8,147 nt of DNA from Chloroflexota bacterium (GTDB lineage Bacteria; Chloroflexota; Limnocylindria; Limnocylindrales; CSP1-4), in contig JACCYW010000190.1 in the NCBI GenBank assembly GCA_013696275.1, positions 1-8,147 of the forward strand, given 5' to 3'. The notes beneath the pieces were generated by a model. The model searched no databases. It was not told the DNA's origin and worked only from the letters and a program-made list of their open reading frames with translations. Below are positions 1 through 4,896 of this stretch, piece by piece; position 1 is the first letter of the stretch, and every line of letters starts with the position of its first letter. The translations under genes and the position numbers were made by a program.

Positions 1-391
1 CAGTACCTTCTTCTTCGGGACCGGTCGTCGCAAGACCAGCGTGGCCCGCGTCCGTCTGATGACCGGCGAGGGCGAGGTCGTGGTCAACGGCCGCAGCCTG
101 GAGGACCACTTCGGAAACGCCGTCAGCATGCCCGAGATGATGCTGCCGTTCCGGGTCACCGGGACGGAGGGTCGTTACAACGCGATGATCAAGGTCGAAG
201 GCGGCGGTTATCAAGGTCAAGCCGGTGCCATCCGCCACGGCATCGCGCGCGCGCTGCTTCAGGCCGACCCGGACGGCGCTCGGGCGCCACTGCGCCAGGC
301 GGGACTACTGACGCGTGATCCGCGCATGAAGGAGCGCAAGAAGTACGGCCTCAAGCGCGCCCGCAAGGCACCCCAGTACACCAAGCGCTGA
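1..391 (+). CDS. rpsI: 30S ribosomal protein S9, 5'-truncated by window edge
   Basis: Small-subunit ribosomal protein S9 (uS9), whose basic C-terminal tail reaches toward P-site tRNA in the ribosome. The frame is open from base 2, and 129 residues are visible up to the TGA at 389-391. Seen directly: the N-terminal FGTGRRKTSVARVRL block, the central GGGYQGQAGAIRHGIARAL block, and the terminal RDPRMKERKKYGLKRARK run ending in QYTKR, all hallmarks of bacterial S9. The family is about 130 residues long, so only a few N-terminal residues and the start codon lie left of the window. The GTG at base 41 encodes the conserved Val of KTSVARV and is not the start. rplM (L13) normally precedes rpsI, so it is expected just upstream but cannot be seen. 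Confidence 0.97.
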   Translation, partial: STFFFGTGRRKTSVARVRLMTGEGEVVVNGRSLEDHFGNAVSMPEMMLPFRVTGTEGRYNAMIKVEGGGYQGQAGAIRHGIARALLQADPDGARAPLRQAGLLTRDPRMKERKKYGLKRARKAPQYTKR

Positions 392-408
392 AGGAGAAGG
401 CGGCCACT

Positions 409-437
409 CGAGTCGGTCGGCTGGCATGACCGACTCG
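409..437 (+). repeat. Perfect 10-bp inverted repeat spanning the TPR gene start codon
   Basis: The left arm CGAGTCGGTC (409-418) is the exact reverse complement of the right arm GACCGACTCG (428-437), with a 9-base loop at 419-427. The loop holds the A and T of the ATG at 426-428 and the G is the first base of the right arm. In RNA this would be a stable GC-rich stem holding the start codon. A second small stem, CGCTC/GAGCG with a TTC loop (436-448), abuts it. No T-run follows, so it does not look like a standard intrinsic terminator for rpsI. It could act on translation initiation, protect the rpsI 3' end, or be a dyad operator. The sequence shows only the structure, not the role. Confidence 0.6.
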
Positions 438-1181
438 CTCTTCGAGCGCTACAAGGACGCGCTCAAGCGGGGCCGACCGAAGGACGCCCTGACCAGCTAT
501 GCGGAGGCCGCCTCGCTGGTCTCTCATCGCTCACTGCCACACACCAGCATGGGTTCCGTGCTGCTCAAGATGGGCCGCCGAGCCGACGCTTTGGCGGCCT
601 ACGAGCGAGCGTGCGAGCTGGCCCCCGGCGATGCTGGGGCGCATGCCGGACGGGCCGCCGCGCTGACCGAGCTGAAGCGGCTTGCCGAGGCCGCTGGGGC
701 GAGCGATGAGGCAGCTCGACTGAGGGTCGCTGACCACGAGCGACGGATGGCCGAGGAGAGCGATGCGCGGGCGGCCGTCTCAGGCCGTGGGCCAGAGCTC
801 CTGGTGGCCGACGCGGAGGATCTGCTGGAGGCGGGCCACCAGGAGGCCGCCGTGGCGCGCCTGGTGGCGGCCGCTGATGGCTTCATTGCTGCCGGTCAGC
901 CGGATGCCGCCCTGGATGCGTGCGCCCAGGGACTGGCCATCGCCCCCGGCTCGCCGGCCGTCCACCTCGCGATGATCCGTGCCTACCTGGCTCGCGGCTG
1001 GAACGATATGGCGGTCGAGCGACTGGTACTGCTCGACCGGTTGCTGACGCTGGACCCGGATCCCGTATGGCGTGAGGCACATGTACGGGCCTGTCGCGAC
1101 AACTCTGCCCTGGATGCCCGACTGGCGGCCTTCGCGACCGCACACGGAGCAGCCGTTCACGGGGCCGGCTCGACCGCCTGA
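426..1181 (+). CDS. TPR-repeat protein of unknown function
   Basis: A 251-residue soluble, Ala-rich helical protein with no signal peptide or membrane segment. Tetratricopeptide-like helix pairs are visible at about residues 5-36, 37-70 (with GSVLLKMGRRADALAAYERA and ending in LAPGD), 144-176 (GFIAAGQPDAALDACAQGL and ending in IAPG) and 177-211 (RAYLARGWNDMAVERL and ending in LDPD). A charged helical linker at about 85-120 splits them into two halves. TPRs serve as protein-binding scaffolds; no catalytic motif is seen and no partner can be named. It starts 34 bases after rpsI and ends 43 bases before cdaA. The ATG at 426 is the first possible start in this frame. No ribosome-binding site lies at normal distance: the AAGGAG at 391-396, touching the rpsI stop, is about 29 bases away. 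The start codon lies inside a perfect inverted repeat. Confidence 0.85.
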   Translation: MTDSLFERYKDALKRGRPKDALTSYAEAASLVSHRSLPHTSMGSVLLKMGRRADALAAYERACELAPGDAGAHAGRAAALTELKRLAEAAGASDEAARLRVADHERRMAEESDARAAVSGRGPELLVADAEDLLEAGHQEAAVARLVAAADGFIAAGQPDAALDACAQGLAIAPGSPAVHLAMIRAYLARGWNDMAVERLVLLDRLLTLDPDPVWREAHVRACRDNSALDARLAAFATAHGAAVHGAGSTA

Positions 1182-1212
1182 CCCGCAGCGGCTCTAAGCG
1201 AGTGGCGCATGC

Positions 1213-1224
1213 TACGATCGGGCA
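1213..1224 (+). promoter_or_regulatory. Probable leaderless promoter of cdaA (-10 box TACGAT)
   Basis: TACGAT at 1213-1218 fits the TAnnnT -10 consensus, and exactly six bases separate it from the GTG at 1225. Transcription starting about seven bases after the -10 box would begin on the start codon itself and give a leaderless mRNA. This agrees with the absence of any purine-rich Shine-Dalgarno sequence before that GTG. No convincing -35 hexamer is visible 16-19 bases upstream, which is often true of leaderless promoters in high-GC bacteria. It lies in the 43-base gap after the TPR gene. If real, it starts the cdaA-ybbR-glmM unit independently of rpsI. The placement is seen; the activity is inferred. 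Confidence 0.5.
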
Positions 1225-2229
1225 GTGATCGACCAGCTTCGCGGCTTGGTCGGGGGCCTCAGGATCGAGCCCAGTGCGCTCCTGGACATCGCCCTGACGG
1301 CCATCTTGATCTATGGCCTGTTCAGCCTCATCCAGGGCACACGCGCCGTCCGGCTGGTCATCGGGGCCATCGTCCTGTACCTCATCTACGTCTTCGCTCA
1401 GGCGCTCGACCTCAGACTCCTGTCGGGCATCCTGGAGACGGGAGCGGTGGTCGGCCTCCTCGCCCTGGTGGTCATCTTCCAGCCCGAGTTGCGTCGCGCG
1501 CTCGAACGCATCGGGCGTGTCGGCTCGATGGGCTGGCTGCTGGCGCCAGGCAGTCAGCGTGAGGTCGCCCGCATCGCCACCGTGCTGGCCAGGACCGCCG
1601 CCACGCTCGGCGCGCAACGCATCGGCGGGCTCATCGTCGTGGAGCGAGCGACGGGCCTGGAGGATGCTGCCGAATCGGGCGTCATGCTCCATGCCGATCT
1701 ATCGGTCGAGCTCCTCGACACGCTCTTCACGCCCCATGCCGCCTTGCATGATGGTGCCGTCCTGATACGTGGCGAGAAGATCGTCGCGGCCGGCGTCGTA
1801 CTGCCGCTGAGTGAGACGACGGTCCACCGCGAACGCTTCGGCACGCGTCATCGCGCGGCGCTCGGTATCACCGAGCAGACCGATGCACTGGCCATCGTCA
1901 TCAGTGAGGAATCAGGGTCGGTAAGCCTGGTCGAACGGGGGCGCATCCTGCGCAACCTCGACGAAGACCGACTGCGTGCCTCGCTCACTGCGTTGCTGCG
2001 GCCCTCGGAGGTGGCCGGCCGCGCTGCCGGGACACTGGCGGCGGCCAGTCGGAACTCATGGGATCGTGGTTCGCGCCTTCGACGTCTGCGCTCGAGACGG
2101 GCGACGGCAGCACGCCTGGCGGCTGACGGGGCCGCACCGGGGACGAGCGGTCCTGCCGCGGTGAGCGGTCCTGCCGCCGTGAGTGGCCCGTCACCTGCGG
2201 TGAGCGGTCCGTCGAGCCGAGCGGAGTGA
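1225..2229 (+). CDS. cdaA: Membrane diadenylate cyclase CdaA (c-di-AMP synthase)
   Basis: Makes cyclic di-AMP from two ATP at the cytoplasmic membrane. Three hydrophobic helices are visible at about residues 18-36, 42-60 and 72-87. They are followed by the family-typical FQPELRRALERIG (85-97) and a DAC domain at about 110-250. The catalytic motifs are intact: DGA (176-178, in ALHDGAVLIR) and RHR (208-210, in GTRHRAALG), plus the SEESG metal/ATP-site segment (227-231). The GTG at 1225 is chosen because it gives the standard CdaA N-terminus, with LDIALTAILIY close behind. The protein has 334 residues against about 270 for the family. The surplus is a C-terminal tail (about 265-334) with an Arg-rich patch and AVSGP repeats. 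The adjacent ybbR and glmM encode CdaA's known partners in Firmicutes. In those organisms c-di-AMP controls potassium and osmolyte transport. Confidence 0.95.
   Translation: MIDQLRGLVGGLRIEPSALLDIALTAILIYGLFSLIQGTRAVRLVIGAIVLYLIYVFAQALDLRLLSGILETGAVVGLLALVVIFQPELRRALERIGRVGSMGWLLAPGSQREVARIATVLARTAATLGAQRIGGLIVVERATGLEDAAESGVMLHADLSVELLDTLFTPHAALHDGAVLIRGEKIVAAGVVLPLSETTVHRERFGTRHRAALGITEQTDALAIVISEESGSVSLVERGRILRNLDEDRLRASLTALLRPSEVAGRAAGTLAAASRNSWDRGSRLRRLRSRRATAARLAADGAAPGTSGPAAVSGPAAVSGPSPAVSGPSSRAE
2143..2217 (+). repeat. In-frame tandem repeat (18/21 bp) at the 3' end of cdaA
   Basis: Four head-to-tail units are seen. Units 1 (2143-2160) and 2 (2161-2178) are 18 bp and nearly identical, sharing GAGCGGTCCTGCCGC. 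Unit 3 (2179-2199) is 21 bp and diverged; unit 4 (2200-2217) is 18 bp. All lengths are multiples of three, so copy-number change would alter the tail length without breaking the frame. They encode Ser-Gly-Pro-Ala-Ala-Val type units at about residues 307-331 of CdaA. The array ends eight bases before the ybbR start. Confidence 0.8.
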
Positions 2230-3530
2230 GGCGCCTCGCCGCCTTCCTCTTCCGTGACCGTGCCCTGAAGGCGGGCGCCCTCGCGTTGGCCACCGTCCTC
2301 TACGGAGGGGTCGTCCTGTCGGAGAGCACCAGGACCTGGCCGGGACAGGTGCCCATCGAGATCCTCGGTCCGCCACCCGACGCGGCGCTCCTGAACGCTC
2401 TGGAACCGGTCAATGATCTGGAATACCGGGCCCCACTGGAGGTCGCGTCGCGTCTGACCGATGGTTCGTTCCGCGCGTCGGTCGATCTCAGCGGCATCGA
2501 GGTACCACCGGGTGGCTCGACCTTCACGCTGCCGGTGAGGCTGGTCGCGGTCGACAGCGATGTCGAGGTGGTCCGCTACGCCCCGCAGTCGGTCATCGTG
2601 GAGATGGACCCGATAACCAGCCGGGAGATCCCGGTGACCGTCGACGACGGGGTCATCCCCGAGGGCATCCGGGCCGGGCCGGCTGTGGTCGAGCCGCGTA
2701 CGGTCACCCTGCGTGGCGCCGCCTCGCGAGTGATGAACGTGCGTACGGCGACAGGGCGAGTGGCGGTCGACGCGAGTGCTATCAACGTCGATCAGGAGGT
2801 CGAGGTCGTGCCGCTCGACGACGCGGGCGTGCAAGTGCCCGGCGTCGTCGTCGTCCCTGCGCGGGTGCGCGTCAGGATCGAGGTCGCGCGCCAACTCGCC
2901 TTCGCCACCCTGCCGGTGTGGCCGCGCCTCATCGGCGAGCTCGCGCCAGGGCATGTGCTGCGCTCGGTGACGGCCGATCCGCTGTCGGTGACCGTCAGCG
3001 GCGAGGAACCGCAGGTCACCGCATTGGCCGGTGTGGAGACCCAGCCCATCGACATCACCGACCTGACCGGGCAGATCGAGCTACAGACGGGGCTCGCGCT
3101 GGCCGATGAATTGACGGTGACGACGACAGAGACAGTGACGGTCAGGCTGGACATCGTGCCAGCCGACGGGACCCGGTCCTACGAGGCCGGGATCGTCCTG
3201 GCCGGAGCTCGATCCGATCGGGTCTATGCCCTGTCCGTGCCATCGGTCACGGTGACGCTGGCGGGCAGTGTGCCCGTCCTCGGTGCGGTCTCGCCGAGCG
3301 AGCTGTTGGCGAGCGTCGATGTGACGGACCTCGCCGAGGGCAGCAACGAGGTGACAGTCGATATCGTGCCACCCGACGGTACCGAGCTCGTGGCGATATC
3401 GCCGGCCGCCATCGAGATCGGTGTCACGGTCACGCCCATGGAGGTCTCGCCCATCCCGACGGGATCGCCCAGTGGGCCCGGCTCGCCCGGTCCGAGCGGG
3501 TCACCCGGCCTGTCGCCAGCCAGCCCCTGA
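2226..3530 (+). CDS. ybbR: YbbR-domain membrane protein, CdaA regulator (CdaR)
   Basis: Extracytoplasmic, membrane-anchored partner of CdaA; in Firmicutes CdaR/YbbR modulates the cyclase. Of 434 residues, a short basic N-terminus (MRRLAAFLFRDRALK) precedes one transmembrane helix at about 16-32. Four beta-rich YbbR repeats of about 90 residues follow (approximately 36-129, 130-220, 221-311 and 312-403). Each ends in a Val-rich strand, such as SVIVEMDP, RVRVRIEV, TVTVRLDIVP and AIEIGVTVTP. The last 30 residues are a low-complexity Pro/Gly/Ser tail. The GTG start at 2226 overlaps the cdaA TGA by four bases (GTGA), and no good independent ribosome-binding site is seen, so translation is probably coupled. 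The assignment rests on the N-terminal anchor, the repeat pattern and the position between cdaA and glmM. Individual residues in this family are weakly conserved. Confidence 0.92.
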   Translation: MRRLAAFLFRDRALKAGALALATVLYGGVVLSESTRTWPGQVPIEILGPPPDAALLNALEPVNDLEYRAPLEVASRLTDGSFRASVDLSGIEVPPGGSTFTLPVRLVAVDSDVEVVRYAPQSVIVEMDPITSREIPVTVDDGVIPEGIRAGPAVVEPRTVTLRGAASRVMNVRTATGRVAVDASAINVDQEVEVVPLDDAGVQVPGVVVVPARVRVRIEVARQLAFATLPVWPRLIGELAPGHVLRSVTADPLSVTVSGEEPQVTALAGVETQPIDITDLTGQIELQTGLALADELTVTTTETVTVRLDIVPADGTRSYEAGIVLAGARSDRVYALSVPSVTVTLAGSVPVLGAVSPSELLASVDVTDLAEGSNEVTVDIVPPDGTELVAISPAAIEIGVTVTPMEVSPIPTGSPSGPGSPGPSGSPGLSPASP

Positions 3531-4864
3531 TGGCGCTCCTGTTCGGGACCGACGGCATCCGTGGCGTGGCGAATGTCGACTTACCGCCCTCGGTCGCCCA
3601 CGATCTGGCCCGCGCGGTCGCTCAGCGGCACCATGCCAGCGAGGGCGGCGCCATCCTGGTCGGCCAGGACACCCGTCGGTCGGGCGACATGTTGGCCGCG
3701 GCACTGGTCGCTGGCGGGACCTCGCTGGGGGCCGATGTCCACCGCGTCGGCGTCTGTCCCACGCCGGCCCTGGCCTTTTTGACCGCGAGCGGCCCGTACG
3801 CCGCCGGCATCATGGTCTCCGCGTCGCATAACCCGGCTCGGGATAACGGGCTCAAGGTCTTCGATGACCAGGGACTCAAGCTCGATGAGGACGGCGAGCA
3901 CGAGTTGGAGACGCTCATGGCCCATCAGGCCGAGCTGGCCCATCCTGCCAACGAGGGCATCGGCCGGGAGTCCGATGCGACGTCCATGTTGGCCTCGTAC
4001 ACGGACCATCGCACGGCCATCGCTCGGCGCATCGATTGTCGTCTGCAGGTCGCCCTGGACTGTGCCAACGGCTCGGGTAGCGTGGTCGCGCCGGTCATCC
4101 TGGCGGCCACCGGCGCGAGCATGGCAGTCCATTTCGCCTCACCCGACGGCCTCAACATCAACCTCGATTGCGGCGCCACTTCGCCCGACGCGTTGGCCGC
4201 CATCGTGGCCGCCTCCGATGCCGACGTGGGCTTCTGTCTCGATGGCGATGCTGACCGTTGTGTGGCCATCGATGAGACTGGGACGGTCGTCGATGGCGAC
4301 CAGCTGATCGGCCTCATCTGTCTGGACCGCCTCGGCCGAGACGCGCTGGGCGGTTCCACAGTGGTCGTCAGCGTGCTCTCCAACGGCGGGCTCACCGAGA
4401 CCATAGAACGCGGCGGTGGGCGCGTCATCCGCACGCCGGTGGGCGACCGGCATATACATCAAGCCATGGTCCGGTCAGGTGCGGGCGTAGGCGGTGAGAA
4501 GAGCGGACACGTCATCCTCATCGAGCGCGGACCGATGGGTGATGGTGTCCTCACCGCGCTGGAAGTGATGGACATCATGGTCCGCACCGGGTCGCCGCTG
4601 TCCGAGCTGGCCAGGCGCATCCGGCTCTTTCCACAGCAGCAAAGGACGATCGCCGTTCGTCATAAGGACGGCTGGGAGACGGATGGTCGCCTGTTGGCGG
4701 CGGTCGGTGAGGTGGCTGCCGAGCTGGCCGGTCGCGGACGCGTGTTGGTCCGTCCGTCAGGCACTGAGGCCGCCCTTCGCATCATGATCGAAGGCGACGA
4801 TGCGGCGCGCATCTCGGTCCTGGCCGACCAGCTGTCGGCTCTCGCCGACGAGCGACTAAACTAG
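3530..4864 (+). CDS. glmM: Phosphoglucosamine mutase GlmM
   Basis: Interconverts glucosamine-6-phosphate and glucosamine-1-phosphate on the way to UDP-GlcNAc, in the cytoplasm. It has 444 residues, matching the usual 445. The four alpha-D-phosphohexomutase signatures appear in order. The phosphoserine loop SASHNP is at 97-102, with Ser99 as the expected phosphorylated residue. The Mg loop DGDADR is at 238-243, the sugar loop GGEKSGH at 321-327 and the phosphate-binding RPSGTE at 408-413. The GlmM-specific segment PDGLNINLDCGATSPDAL (205-222) separates it from phosphomannomutase. Small oddities are Lys in the sugar loop, where GlmM usually has Gln or Asn, and Ala after RPSGTE, where Pro is usual. 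The ATG at 3530 shares one base with the ybbR stop (TGATG) and no Shine-Dalgarno is seen, implying translational coupling. In Firmicutes GlmM also binds and inhibits CdaA. Confidence 0.97.
   Translation: MALLFGTDGIRGVANVDLPPSVAHDLARAVAQRHHASEGGAILVGQDTRRSGDMLAAALVAGGTSLGADVHRVGVCPTPALAFLTASGPYAAGIMVSASHNPARDNGLKVFDDQGLKLDEDGEHELETLMAHQAELAHPANEGIGRESDATSMLASYTDHRTAIARRIDCRLQVALDCANGSGSVVAPVILAATGASMAVHFASPDGLNINLDCGATSPDALAAIVAASDADVGFCLDGDADRCVAIDETGTVVDGDQLIGLICLDRLGRDALGGSTVVVSVLSNGGLTETIERGGGRVIRTPVGDRHIHQAMVRSGAGVGGEKSGHVILIERGPMGDGVLTALEVMDIMVRTGSPLSELARRIRLFPQQQRTIAVRHKDGWETDGRLLAAVGEVAAELAGRGRVLVRPSGTEAALRIMIEGDDAARISVLADQLSALADERLN
4857..4862 (+). promoter_or_regulatory. Possible -10 box for glmS inside the glmM 3' end
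   Basis: TAAACT at 4857-4862 fits TAnnnT and is one of the few AT-rich spots here. It would place a transcription start near 4868-4870, leaving a short leader of about 28 bases before the glmS ATG. The upstream -35 region (around 4832-4838) is a poor match. The hexamer also encodes the last glmM codons, so its occurrence may be coincidence. Confidence 0.25.
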
Positions 4865-4877
4865 CCGGCCACCGAGC

Positions 4878-4882
4878 AGGAG
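4878..4882 (+). promoter_or_regulatory. Ribosome-binding site of glmS (AGGAG, long spacing)
   Basis: AGGAG at 4878-4882 is the clearest Shine-Dalgarno core in the window. It sits 14 bases from the ATG at 4897, longer than the usual 5-9. The start itself is not in doubt, because the next residue must be the N-terminal catalytic Cys. Confidence 0.45.
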
Positions 4883-4896
4883 TCATCGACCGGTCC

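Noticed and set aside
41..43. GTG as the start of rpsI
   Set aside because: The frame is open to the left edge, and the upstream residues FGTGRRKTS are conserved S9 sequence.
392..425. Intrinsic terminator after rpsI
   Set aside because: The only stem in the area extends into the next gene and has no following T-run, so a standard terminator is not supported.
1215..1231. Short inverted repeat CGATC/GATCG around the cdaA start
   Set aside because: Only 5 bp, overlapping a self-complementary CGATCG. If the transcript is leaderless, the left arm would not be in the RNA.
883..1692. 269-codon open frame on the - strand across the TPR gene and cdaA
   Set aside because: It has the same antisense shadow pattern, no domain, and would overlap the CdaA membrane region and part of its catalytic domain.
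1848..2954. 368-codon open frame on the - strand across cdaA/ybbR
   Set aside because: Its translation is rich in Arg, Asp and His, as expected of an antisense read of GC-rich codons. It covers two well-supported + strand genes.
4888..4895. 8-base palindrome GACCGGTC just before the glmS ATG
   Set aside because: It is short, and palindromes of this composition are frequent in GC-rich DNA. There is no second copy to suggest an operator family.
4865..4896. glmS ribozyme/riboswitch upstream of glmS
   Set aside because: Only 32 bases separate glmM from glmS, far too few for the ribozyme core, and none of it is seen.
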